Source: Plantactinospora alkalitolerans (GTDB taxonomy: Bacteria > Actinomycetota > Actinomycetes > Mycobacteriales > Micromonosporaceae). From it: a stretch of DNA of 64,000 nucleotides. The notes under the pieces are model-generated. The model made no database searches, had not been told where the DNA came from, and saw only the letters and a list, made by a program, of their open reading frames with translations. Shown here in pieces: positions 29,453 to 36,333 of this stretch. The first letter of the stretch is position 1, and each line of letters starts with the position of its first letter. The DNA lies in NCBI RefSeq assembly GCF_015690345.1, contig NZ_JADPUN010000422.1, positions 62,001-126,000 of the forward strand, in the 5' to 3' direction. The translations under genes were made by a program, and so were the position numbers.

Positions 29453-29728
29453 TCAGGAAAGCCACGCGGCAGACGGGCTACGCGCGGAAAGCAAGTGGTC
29501 GGCAGCATCGGCGCGCGTCTCGTGCGACGGGCTCCACTTGGTGCCAGCCGTTACGTCCGTGGGTTTGCCCTCCGTGATCTCGGCGTACCGCCACCCGTCC
29601 GACTTGCGTGCGCCTCGCGAGACACAGCCGACCGGCTCGCCGTGGTGCGTGACGGTGTAGACCGTGCGCCCGTTTACGTCGCGACGGTCCGTGTAGTGGA
29701 TCTTCGTGTGGTCCCAAAGCTGACGCAT
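29453..29728 (-). CDS. Small hypothetical protein (91 aa)
   Basis: ATG at 29728 after GGGAGCG, the same ribosome-site context as 29361. Strands YTVTHHGEPVGCVSRGARKS and GWRYAEITEGKPTDVTAGTK; Ser/Ala-rich end. No family recognised. Confidence 0.7.
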   Translation of the reverse strand: MRQLWDHTKIHYTDRRDVNGRTVYTVTHHGEPVGCVSRGARKSDGWRYAEITEGKPTDVTAGTKWSPSHETRADAADHLLSARSPSAAWLS

Positions 29729-29755
29729 TGAAACGCTCCCGTTCATACGGCCCTA

Positions 29756-29815
29756 CCCATGGGGCACTCCGCCCGGCACCGGGCGCGCGGCACGGTGCCG
29801 GGCGGGAAGCATGGG
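29756..29815 (-). repeat. Intergenic hairpin element, family F
   Basis: CCCAT/ATGGG outer (29756-29760, 29811-29815) around an 11-bp perfect stem CCGCCCGGCAC/GTGCCGGGCGG (29769-29779, 29795-29805). Confidence 0.85.
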
Positions 29816-29820
29816 TGTGA

Positions 29821-30345
29821 CTAGATGCGCTCCAGCCGGAACAGCGCGGTTACCCCCCACGACTCCGGACGGTGCGCGAATTCCAGCGGCCCCGGGTCGG
29901 TACGTCCGGTCAGCCGGTCGGCCAGCCATGAACGCGCGTCCGACTCTGCCGCGCACGGCTCGCACTCGTCGTCCGAGTCGCACTCGCACGTGTGCGACTC
30001 GCCGAACAGTTCCCCCGCGATCGATTCGAGCAGGCACCGGAACGCGTCGAGCGCATCCGCGTAGTCAGCGTGCTCGGTGACGGTGCTCAGGTCCGACCCG
30101 ACGGCATCCGTCTTGTGACCGACACGCCAGTGCACGCGCGTCAGGCACGCCGAGTCGATGTAGTAGCGCGTGCCGTTGTCCCACTGGACGGTTGCGCCGT
30201 AGGTGCAGTGTGCACCGTCGATCCGGCCGAGCATGCCATCGCATCGACGTACTCTCATGCCATGGGCGTTGCTGCCCTGATCGATACCGACGATCAGAGG
30301 CTTTCCCGCGTGGATCTCTGCCGGTCGGTCACCAAAAGCGTGCAT
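29821..30345 (-). CDS. Cysteine-rich hypothetical protein (174 aa)
   Basis: ATG at 30345 seven bases after GGGAG. Beta-rich first half (GKPLIVGIDQGSNAHGMRVR, CTYGATVQWDNGTRYYID). A dense cysteine group CECDSDDECEPC near residue 125 could bind one or two metals; the end is helical. No family recognised. Confidence 0.7.
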   Translation of the reverse strand: MHAFGDRPAEIHAGKPLIVGIDQGSNAHGMRVRRCDGMLGRIDGAHCTYGATVQWDNGTRYYIDSACLTRVHWRVGHKTDAVGSDLSTVTEHADYADALDAFRCLLESIAGELFGESHTCECDSDDECEPCAAESDARSWLADRLTGRTDPGPLEFAHRPESWGVTALFRLERI

Positions 30346-30383
30346 GGCATATCTCCCTACGTACGGCCCTATCCGTGGGCACA

Positions 30384-30420
30384 CCGACCGGCATCGGGCT
30401 ACGTGCACGATGCCGGTCGG
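30384..30420 (-). repeat. Intergenic hairpin element, family F
   Basis: CCGACCGGCAT/ATGCCGGTCGG, 11-bp perfect stem (30384-30394, 30410-30420). Confidence 0.85.
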
Positions 30421-30439
30421 AATGCTGACGGCGCGGGGG

Positions 30440-30586
30440 CTAGCGGGTTGCGCGCGGGACGTGATCCATTGATCGATACCACTTGAACGCCACGCCCGGA
30501 TTAGCTCTCATCGCGCGGTCCACCACGTCACGGTCTGAGGTAACGATGATCACCGGCGGCGCGGTTTCTTCGTCTTTGACGTCCAT
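30440..30586 (-). CDS. Small protein (48 aa)
   Basis: ATG at 30586 preceded by GGGAGAGC; TAG at 30440. The product DVKDEETAPPVIIVTSDRDV continues VDRAMRANPGVAFKWYRS and reads like one strand-helix unit. It sits nine bases from the stop of the gene upstream and follows the ribosome-site style of the array. Confidence 0.6.
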   Translation of the reverse strand: MDVKDEETAPPVIIVTSDRDVVDRAMRANPGVAFKWYRSMDHVPRATR

Positions 30587-30595
30587 CTGCTCTCC

Positions 30596-30928
30596 CTAGC
30601 TCGCATCAGTTTCATAGTTGCAGCGTGCGCTGTACGTCGGACTGATAGCAACGATGCGGGTGTGACTGTCGGCTGCCATACCGCGTGGCTCGCGGCGAGA
30701 TGCAGTGATCTTGTGCGGCGCCGATACGTGACGGCTCTGCGTCGGTCCGGCAGGGATGTTACCCACGTATCCCACGACCGGAAGGGATCCATTCGGCTTG
30801 ACCAGCCGATATCCGCCGTTGCTCAAGTCAACCTTGACCCGAGCCTTACCCTGCCGAACGATCTTCCCCACGGCCGTGACCGTGTGACCGTCGAGCATCA
30901 TCCCCTTACGGATCAATGACACGTGCAC
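30596..30928 (-). CDS. Basic hypothetical protein, first gene of the leftward array (110 aa)
   Basis: GTG start at 30928, six bases after GGAGGGGG; a GTG at 30958 is in frame but lacks a site. Beta-rich core (GHTVTAVGKIVRQGKARVKVD, GGYRLVKPNGSLPVVGY) like an SH3-type barrel, and a basic tail. It is the first recognisable gene downstream of the structured non-coding region, so that region may be its leader. Confidence 0.7.
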   Translation of the reverse strand: MHVSLIRKGMMLDGHTVTAVGKIVRQGKARVKVDLSNGGYRLVKPNGSLPVVGYVGNIPAGPTQSRHVSAPHKITASRREPRGMAADSHTRIVAISPTYSARCNYETDAS

Positions 30929-30994
30929 TCTTGGCCCCCTCCACTCGGTCACGACCACGGGCCGTACCCATGATCGAAACCGGATGGGTGGGAT

Positions 30995-31038
30995 GGTTTG
31001 CCGACCGGGCCGGGCGATACCGGACCGGTCGGCAAACC
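30995..31038 (-). repeat. Hairpin element, family F, upstream of the first array gene
   Basis: GGTTTGCCGACC (30995-31006) pairs perfectly with GGTCGGCAAACC (31027-31038), a 12-bp stem. It is the only copy with no gene immediately upstream. Confidence 0.8.
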
Positions 31039-31059
31039 TCCAACGGAGCTACACGAACG

Positions 31060-32250
31060 AACACCGTTGGGTAAAACCGATGTCCCGACTTGCACGGGAC
31101 TTGCACAGGCGACCGACCGGCGGACATGTCCGCTGTTAGATCCCGTGACCGGCAAGCTTGGCAGGCTTGCTGTTAGGCCACGTGCCTACGGGTTTATTCA
31201 GATAAGCGGTTACGCGCAACCGCTTCCCGACAACGTACGTCGGTACCATGTTTTCAAGCGCGCGCCGCAATGCTTCACCATACGAAAAGATCTCCGCACT
31301 CAAGCTCTAACCGGGTGGCCTATCAGTGGCACTTATCCACGGGAGCGTTGGGAAATAAGGCAGCAAACTACGGCCATGGGTAAAACTCTGACCTCGACCC
31401 GTGCCATGCTCTGCGCATGGTCTTTTATGTTGCGCCGTCCTTAAAACATCGAGACGGATCCCCTAACCGGGGACGTGTCTACCCACTGTGCTAGCGGGCA
31501 TTGACTATGGAATTCTCAATGAACAAGTTACCAGCCACATAAGCGACGGACCGACCCGTATACACGGGAGGTATCCCTTGCCCATGGCTGGCCAGCGAAT
31601 CGCGACCCTTAGATACGTGTCGACTCCCCGGGGTTATCGCACCCCGGATCAACCCTCTTGCGAGGGACTACCGTGTATCCGCCATCCGTCTAGCGCGGTA
31701 CCTCGATAAGCCACCCCCGAGAGAGTGACCCGACTCGCCACTGTTGCCAGTGGAGCAACTCCCCTAGGGGAATCAGTGTCTAGCCTTCACCGCGCAACCG
31801 GTCCGCGTAACACGCTTTCAGGTTCGCCATCCGCTGTTTAGTTGATCAAGCTACAAGCCCTGTCCGAGGTCAGCGATTGAGCCGGAACGCATCCGGGGGT
31901 AAACCGCGTCGCTCGGATCGAGCACGCCAAACGTAAGCCCTGAGTGCCATTACTGGTACCCGGGTCACAGTGTTTTTTTGAAATACTTCTGGATCAAGCC
32001 TCTGACCTGCGAAAACATCGACTGTCACCCGGGCGACAGTCTCACGTATTGAGACGAGATCTGCTCCATACATGATCCGCAGGTGCTACCGCAAGAGATT
32101 CCGGTAAATAGACGCTCATGGAATTAATCTTGATACCGCGCATCCGGTCATACCCGCTACCAGGCTCTAAGCGCTTACAGGCCAAATGAAGGCCGAAAGT
32201 TAACGAGCGTTAAGGGTTACGGAACGGGAGAAACGGACAGTTGACCGAAT
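31060..32250 (-). ncRNA. Candidate large structured RNA or leader region
   Basis: About 1.2 kb with lower GC than its surroundings and at least eleven stem-loops. On the minus strand, CCCTC-GCAA-GAGGG (31653-31666) and CCACTG-GCAA-CAGTGG (31738-31753) have GNRA tetraloops. Others are GTCCCG/CGGGAC (31082-31100), GCGGACATGTCCGC (31121-31134), GCAAGC/GCTTGC (31152-31170), AAGCGGTT/AACCGCTT (31204-31225), TCCCC/GGGGA (31459-31473), CATTGA/TCAATG (31499-31521), CCGGGG/CCCCGG (31628-31647) and GACTGTC/GACAGTC (32020-32041). It could be a structured RNA, a long leader or a replication origin; which is unknown. Confidence 0.35.
31870..32073 (-). CDS. Doubtful 67-residue frame inside the structured region
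   Basis: ATG at 32073 without a ribosome site. The translation (SIRETVARVTVDVFAGQRLD, VTRVPVMALRAYVWRARSER) looks protein-like, but G/C at third positions is near 50%, unlike the roughly 85-90% of real genes here, and it overlaps the hairpin at 32020-32041. Listed as possible only. Confidence 0.2.
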   Translation of the reverse strand: MYGADLVSIRETVARVTVDVFAGQRLDPEVFQKNTVTRVPVMALRAYVWRARSERRGLPPDAFRLNR

Positions 32251-32280
32251 GGATGAATTACTCCCTCACCTGATCAGGTA

Positions 32281-32797
32281 GTACCAACCGCAATCGCTCA
32301 CCCTGTGCACGTGGTGACACCTACCCCCTGCCGTACGTAGCCCGCACCAGACCGACACAGGTCTGCCCCTGCCTACCCTGCCCCGTGCCATCTGCGGTTG
32401 CCCTGTGCCGTGCCTGCCTCGCTCGACGCGTCGCGATGATCGTTGAACATGATCAGTCGAAGTCAATCGATCGCCGTACGTCACTGCCTGCCCTGCCGGT
32501 CCGACGTGGTATCCGTGCCGCTCCGTCGATGTCTTGTCGCTTGTGGACTGTCCAGAGGGGAGGGACCCTCCCCCGGGTGGCCTGCGCGGGACCGGGACGT
32601 ACTGGGCCTCGCGGTGCGATCAATTCTGGGACCTTTCGTGGCACTCCTCAGAAGCCCCTCGCAGGAAGGCCCCACGGGCCCGCTGAGCTGGCCCCTGGCG
32701 GCCCATTTCGGCCCCCGGGGGCCCGGGTAGCCTCGGAAACACCCCAAGAACGCCTAGGGAGCCCCCTAGATCATCTCGACGAACAGGATTCCCGAAC
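32281..32797. other. GC-rich intergenic stretch with palindromes
   Basis: No convincing gene. It contains many CTGCC words (32340-32430), an 8-bp mirror-arm palindrome GGGGAGGG-a-CCCTCCCC (32557-32573) and a perfect GGCCCCCGGGGGCC (32710-32723). It separates the leftward array from the rightward late arm, so it could hold the late promoter or the physical genome ends. Neither can be shown here. Confidence 0.4.
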
Positions 32798-33097
32798 GTG
32801 GCGGTGCGACAGAGCCCGGACTGGGTGATTCTCGGGGTGCCGACGCCGGACGGTCAGGTGGTGATCTGCGCCAGCAAGGACCTGAACCATGCCGAGCTGG
32901 CCGCCGAGCTGGACGAGTACGACTGGGGCGGCTTCCTCGGCCGGCGTACTCCGACCCGACGGTACGAGCTGACCGTGGAGATGCGCAGCTACGTCTTGGT
33001 CCTGGCGGATACCTACCAGGAGGCGCTGCGGAAGCTGTTCGGCGTCTGGTCGCCCGACATCGACGACCGCGCTCTCGGCGCCGCGCCGCGTGGGTAG
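32798..33097 (+). CDS. Hypothetical protein, first rightward gene (99 aa)
   Basis: GTG start at 32798, with AGGA nine bases before. A strand-rich start (DWVILGVPTPDGQVVICASK), then a helix with acidic face (HAELAAELDEYDWGGFLG), then RYELTVEMRSYVLVLADTYQEAL. No family recognised. It starts the plus-strand arm and may be early-late or regulatory. Confidence 0.65.
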   Translation: MAVRQSPDWVILGVPTPDGQVVICASKDLNHAELAAELDEYDWGGFLGRRTPTRRYELTVEMRSYVLVLADTYQEALRKLFGVWSPDIDDRALGAAPRG

Positions 33098-33131
33098 CCT
33101 GGCAGGCTGCCGACCGCTTCCCCCGGAGGTC

Positions 33132-33356
33132 ATGACCGTGAGTGAGTCAAACGACTGGATCAACCTGCAGGTGGGCCTTCTGCCGAAGGCGATGAACGCC
33201 CTGGAAGATGCCGCCGCGCTGGAGGGGCACAACGTCGAGGACACGGTCAACCGGGCGCTGCAGATGTACTGCTTTATGGTCGCCGAGCGGCGGGCGGGCG
33301 CCAGAGTGTTCGTCGGGCGTTCGCGCTGGCGGTCGAAGGAGATGATCTGGGGGTAG
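33132..33356 (+). CDS. Ribbon-helix-helix-like protein (74 aa)
   Basis: ATG 33132 is close to GGAGG; GTG 33138 has better spacing, so the true start may be two codons later. NDWINLQVGLLPKAMNALED, then AAALEGHNVEDTVNRALQMYC, matches the strand-helix-helix order of CopG/Arc-type repressors. Such dimers bind DNA as autoregulators. A small inverted repeat AGCCTG-g-CAGGCT near 33097-33109, upstream of the start, is a candidate operator. Confidence 0.6.
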   Translation: MTVSESNDWINLQVGLLPKAMNALEDAAALEGHNVEDTVNRALQMYCFMVAERRAGARVFVGRSRWRSKEMIWG

Positions 33357-33376
33357 TGCCCGGGCGGCGGCCTGAG

Positions 33377-33733
33377 CTACCCGAGAAGCCCGCCTGCGCG
33401 CCACGACCGCAGCAGCTCTCGAAAGTGATCGTCCAGCAGCTCGCGGGCGGGACGGTGCCACGCGTCCACCAGGTCGTCGATCACCTGTCGGGGCGGTTCC
33501 CAGTCCACGCGGGGCCCGGGCGCGGACGGCTCGAAGGCGTCGAGGATCAGCTGGCGGATCTCGGTGGCGCGCTCTCGTCGCTCGCGGTTCGGCCCGAAGC
33601 TGTGGTAGGTGCCGCGCGATCCGCGGCTGCTGTGGCGGGTGTGGAGGGTGGCGTACTCGTCGAGCAGCTGCTCCAGCTCGGCCGGGTCATCTCCGCCACG
33701 TGTCGAGGGTACGTGCTCGTCGAGTTGCCCCGG
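33377..33733 (-). pseudogene. Convincing reading frame without a start codon
   Basis: Ending at TAG 33377, this minus-strand frame has nearly all G/C third positions and reads PGQLDEHVPSTRGGDDPAEL, LEQLLDEYATLHTRHSS, DAFEPSAPGPRVDWEPP and LLDDHFRELLRSWRAGG. Upstream it is closed by a TGA at 33734-33736, and no ATG, GTG or TTG lies before the conserved-looking part. Possible explanations are a CTG start, a one-base sequencing error joining it to the GTG frame just upstream, or a broken gene. It is convergent with the ribbon-helix-helix gene. Confidence 0.5.
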
Positions 33734-33814
33734 TCACAGCACTTGCGACCCGCGCCCCGAGCGTGGCATCCTTCCCGAAACGGGCAGAGGTATGCCCGGA
33801 CACAGCTTGAATGC

Positions 33815-33852
33815 GCGGCCTCGGAGGAGCCCTCCCGAGGCCGCCTTTTTTT
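33815..33852 (+). terminator. Intrinsic terminator
   Basis: GCGGCCTCGG (33815-33824) pairs with CCGAGGCCGC (33835-33844) and is followed by CTTTTTTT. A second hairpin CGGGCA gaggta TGCCCG (33781-33798) lies just upstream. The T-run fits termination of rightward transcripts ahead of the terminase-proximal genes. Confidence 0.85.
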
Positions 33853-33900
33853 GTGCCCCCGTGATGATCTTGTAGATCGGCGATGCGCTCGGGGGTGATC

Positions 33901-34161
33901 GTGGACCCCGACGCGTATCTGACCCGCGCCCAGGCCGTGATGCTGACCGGCGTTCCGTCGAGCACGATCGCCCACTGGCGAGCCCGCGGCTGGCTGACCC
34001 CCGACGGCGAGCGTCGGCACCTGCGTACCCGCGCCGGCGCCCGGTCCTGGCTGGAGTACCACCTCGGGGACCTCGTCGACGCCGAGCGGCACACCCGGTC
34101 GAGCCGGAACAGTCCGCGCAACTGGCGCCGCGGCCGTGTCGAAGAGCGGAGCGCGGCATGA
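33901..34161 (+). CDS. Helix-turn-helix DNA-binding protein (86 aa)
   Basis: GTG 33901 follows GGGGGTGATC; ATG 33883 in the same frame is possible. VDPDAYLTRAQAVMLTGV then SSTIAHWRARGWLTPDGERR matches MerR/excisionase-type winged helices, in which the second helix reads DNA. Located at the head of the HNH-terminase block, such proteins are common in actinophages and may regulate late genes or aid packaging. ATGA overlap with the next gene. Confidence 0.7.
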   Translation: MDPDAYLTRAQAVMLTGVPSSTIAHWRARGWLTPDGERRHLRTRAGARSWLEYHLGDLVDAERHTRSSRNSPRNWRRGRVEERSAA

Positions 34162-34493
34162 CGCGCCGCCGGCGGCTGGCCGGCCCGACGATGCGCGACG
34201 TCGTCCGCCACTACCTGGGGCTGGACGAGATCGATCACCTACTCACCGAACTGGAGCGCCGCATGGCTACCGCCGCCGAACAGCTCGACACCCTCTCCAC
34301 GAAGGTCGACGACCTCGTGGCCGACGTCCGCGCCGCCCTCGACGCATTGGAGGCTGACCGGGAGAACCTGACCCCCGACGGCCAGGCCGCGCTTGACCGG
34401 CTGACCGCGAAGGTCGACGCGTTCGACACGGAGATCGGCGACGCCGACGGTTCCGACACTCCGCCGGCCCCGCCGGCGGAGCCGACCTTCTAG
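34158..34493 (+). CDS. Coiled-coil protein (111 aa)
   Basis: ATG at 34158 overlaps the upstream TGA. After a basic start (RRRRLAGPTM), residues 25-95 form heptad-type helix (LLTELERRMATAAEQLDTLS, VDDLVADVRAALDALEADRE), followed by a Pro-rich tail. Comparable small coiled-coil proteins are frequent near actinophage structural genes; role unknown, perhaps an assembly factor. Confidence 0.65.
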   Translation: MTRRRRLAGPTMRDVVRHYLGLDEIDHLLTELERRMATAAEQLDTLSTKVDDLVADVRAALDALEADRENLTPDGQAALDRLTAKVDAFDTEIGDADGSDTPPAPPAEPTF

Positions 34494-34606
34494 AAGACCT
34501 CGCCGGGGTGGCAAGGGAAGCGGGCAGAGGCGTCGGGGAAGGTCGCCTCTGCCCGCTGGCCACCCCTCGAATGTGGTAACCCTACGCAGGTCGGGCGGGG
34601 TGACCG

Positions 34607-34915
34607 GTGCCTACTCGTCTTGGCCGTACGCCGTGGGAGGGCAGTAACCGACGCGGTCGACTGCCGGACGACTGGGCCTGGCGGTGCCGGGAGACCTTCC
34701 GGGTGCACGGCACAATCTGCCACTGGTGCAACGCGCCCGGTGCCGACGAAATTGATCACGTCAAGCGGGGCGATGATCATCGGCTGGAAAACTTGCGCCC
34801 GATCCACTCCTGGCGCACACCGCAGCGATGTCACGTGGCGAAGACCGCCATCGAGGCGAACGCTGCGAGGGTGCCGCTGCACCGCCCGAAGGGCAAGCAT
34901 CCGGGCCTGATGTAG
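34607..34915 (+). CDS. HNH endonuclease
   Basis: GTG start at 34607. CHWCNAPGADEIDHVKRGDD carries the first Cys pair and the DH of the HNH site; LENLRPIHSWRTPQRCHVAK supplies the Asn and later His-Cys. 102 residues is normal for free-standing phage HNH proteins. In many cos phages an HNH protein beside terminase stimulates cutting of DNA ends, the likely role here. Confidence 0.9.
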   Translation: MPTRLGRTPWEGSNRRGRLPDDWAWRCRETFRVHGTICHWCNAPGADEIDHVKRGDDHRLENLRPIHSWRTPQRCHVAKTAIEANAARVPLHRPKGKHPGLM

Positions 34916-34924
34916 GGGGTTCTG

Positions 34925-35515
34925 GTGACCACGGTGCTCGCCTGCGCGGTCGGCGACCGGATCTTGATGGCGGCGGACAGTTGCACCAACGTCTACGAGC
35001 GCCCGCTGCATGACGCCGCCCGCAAGGTCGTTCGACTGCCCGCCGGCGACGAAGAGGTGCTGATCGGCGTCAGTGGCTCGGCAGGAATGCCGGACGTGCT
35101 GCACGCGGGCTTGAAGCTCGACGCGGTCCCGGTCGAGGACGAAGACCCTCAGGCGTGGGCACACGCAGTCGCAGTCGCCGCCACCGAACTGGCCGTCGAG
35201 GCCGGGCTCGTCGAGGCCGGGCGGATGGAATCGAACCTGCTACTTGGCTGGCGTGGCCACCTGTGGACGCTGGTGCACAGCTGCGCCCTGCGGCACCCGG
35301 ACGGCCGAGCCGCCCTCGGTTCCGGTGAGGGGTCGGCACTCGGCGCGCTCGACGCGCTCCTGGACGTGGGGGTCACACCGGCCGAAGCGATTGTCCGCGC
35401 CGTGCAGATCGCCTGCCGGCGGGACCGCTACTCCGAGCCGCCGATCTACCTGGAGCTCCTGGCGCCCCAGAAAAGGAAAGAGCCGGGCCGCGAAGCGGTA
35501 GCCGGCTCTCCCTGA
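34925..35515 (+). CDS. HslV/proteasome-like Ntn hydrolase
   Basis: 196 residues from GTG 34925 after AGGGGG. Once Met is removed, the protein starts TTVLACAVGDRILMAADS; Thr1, Asp17 (AADS) and Lys33 (ARKV) fall at the exact positions of the catalytic residues in HslV and proteasome beta subunits. LGSGEGSALGALDALL matches their Gly-Ser-Gly core and following helix. The family are threonine proteases in ring complexes. Here it stands alone, between HNH and receptor-binding genes, with no unfoldase nearby. It may form its own chamber, act on capsid proteins, or affect host proteolysis; all are inference. Confidence 0.75.
   Translation: MTTVLACAVGDRILMAADSCTNVYERPLHDAARKVVRLPAGDEEVLIGVSGSAGMPDVLHAGLKLDAVPVEDEDPQAWAHAVAVAATELAVEAGLVEAGRMESNLLLGWRGHLWTLVHSCALRHPDGRAALGSGEGSALGALDALLDVGVTPAEAIVRAVQIACRRDRYSEPPIYLELLAPQKRKEPGREAVAGSP
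35479..35509 (+). terminator. Hairpin at the end of the Ntn hydrolase gene
   Basis: AGAGCCGG (35479-35486) pairs with CCGGCTCT (35502-35509) around CCGC GAA GCGG. It lies within the last codons; there is no strong T-run, so termination may be partial. Confidence 0.5.
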
Positions 35516-35653
35516 GTGGCAAGGCACTGCCTTGCTCCGCGTGTAAGGGAAACACATCCCTCAGCGCTTCCAATGTAGCAACGGGACGCGACTTCGCCAG
35601 CTCTCTCCCACGTTCTCCCACTTGCGGGAGCAACGCCTCGAAGGAGGTGTGCG

Positions 35654-35935
35654 ATGCCGGGTTCCCCGCAGCACGTCGTCCTGGCCGCCGACACGGTCCG
35701 GACCGTCACCTTGGACCAGGACTACTACGAGGTCGAGGTGGCGATGATCGCCGACCCGGCCACGTTGTGGTTCCGGGCGGACGGGCAGGCGCCGGTGGCG
35801 ATGGGCGACGGCACGCACGTCTTGCCGGCGGCGTTGTCCTTCCTGAGCCTGCGGCCGGGCTCGTCCGGGCCGACGGTCGTCAAGCTGCTGTCGGCCGGCA
35901 CGCCGACCGTGTCCGTGCGCGGAGTGCCGCGGTGA
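35654..35935 (+). CDS. Small structural-type protein (93 aa)
   Basis: ATG at 35654 after the strong site GAAGGAGGT. Beta-rich (TVTLDQDYYEVEVAMIAD, PATLWFRADGQAPVAMGDGT, TVVKLLSAGTPTVSVRG). Proteins with a strand, W/YF.ADG.AP..G, then strands are common in actinophage tail or capsid fibre blocks. It probably contributes to a virion appendage with the next three genes. Confidence 0.65.
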   Translation: MPGSPQHVVLAADTVRTVTLDQDYYEVEVAMIADPATLWFRADGQAPVAMGDGTHVLPAALSFLSLRPGSSGPTVVKLLSAGTPTVSVRGVPR

Positions 35936-36333
35936 GCCGCGGCTTCTACGGCGGCGGGGGTGGTGGGGGTGGCGCAGGCGTGACCCCGGAAGACCTCGAA
36001 GATGGCCTGGCGACGAAGGTCGACCTGTCGGACTACACCGGCCACGGCGTCATTCTCGCCGGCGCGGACGAGGGTGTTCCAGGAGAGCTGGAGGCCGGGG
36101 CGGACGGCACCAGCCTGGTCGCGGACGCTTCGGAGCCGCTGGGGCTGCGCTGGCAGACGACGGCGTTGTTCGGCAACGTCTTGTCCTGGACCGGTACCGA
36201 CTACGTGCCGACCCCGTTGAAGACTGACACGAGCAAGCCGAGGATCTTCGTGGGTCCGGTCGACCCGGCCGTGGCCACCGGCGTGGTCTTGAACACCGAC
36301 GACTGGTTCGATACCTGGGTCGGGAGTGGCTAA
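35932..36333 (+). CDS. Glycine-rich linker protein (133 aa)
   Basis: GTG at 35932 overlaps the upstream TGA. Starts SRGFYGGGGGGGGAGV, then a TPEDLEDGLATKVDLSDY segment typical of the N-terminal anchors of phage fibres, then strands to the end. TAATG overlap with the beta-helix protein suggests a fibre adaptor made in step with it. Confidence 0.65.
   Translation: MSRGFYGGGGGGGGAGVTPEDLEDGLATKVDLSDYTGHGVILAGADEGVPGELEAGADGTSLVADASEPLGLRWQTTALFGNVLSWTGTDYVPTPLKTDTSKPRIFVGPVDPAVATGVVLNTDDWFDTWVGSG

Noticed and set aside
3366-31038. A CRISPR-like repeat array
   Set aside because: Spacing is set by genes of very different lengths, the repeats are not identical, and each contains inner variable stems. 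No leader or adaptation genes are present.
31441-31500. A tRNA gene on the minus strand (D-arm-like TAGCACAGTGGGTAGA)
   Set aside because: No 7-base anticodon loop with U33 and no TTC-containing T-loop could be placed; the acceptor stem does not pair.
31628-31647. A tRNA T-arm (CCGGGG/CCCCGG)
   Set aside because: The loop lacks TTCRA and no other tRNA arms lie at the right distance.
32385-32828. A 147-residue rightward frame across the intergenic stretch
   Set aside because: No ribosome site, a low-complexity basic product, and it runs into the better-supported gene at 32798 in another frame.
33356-33898. A 180-residue rightward frame
   Set aside because: The opposite strand has the more gene-like codon pattern, and the terminator at 33815 lies within it.
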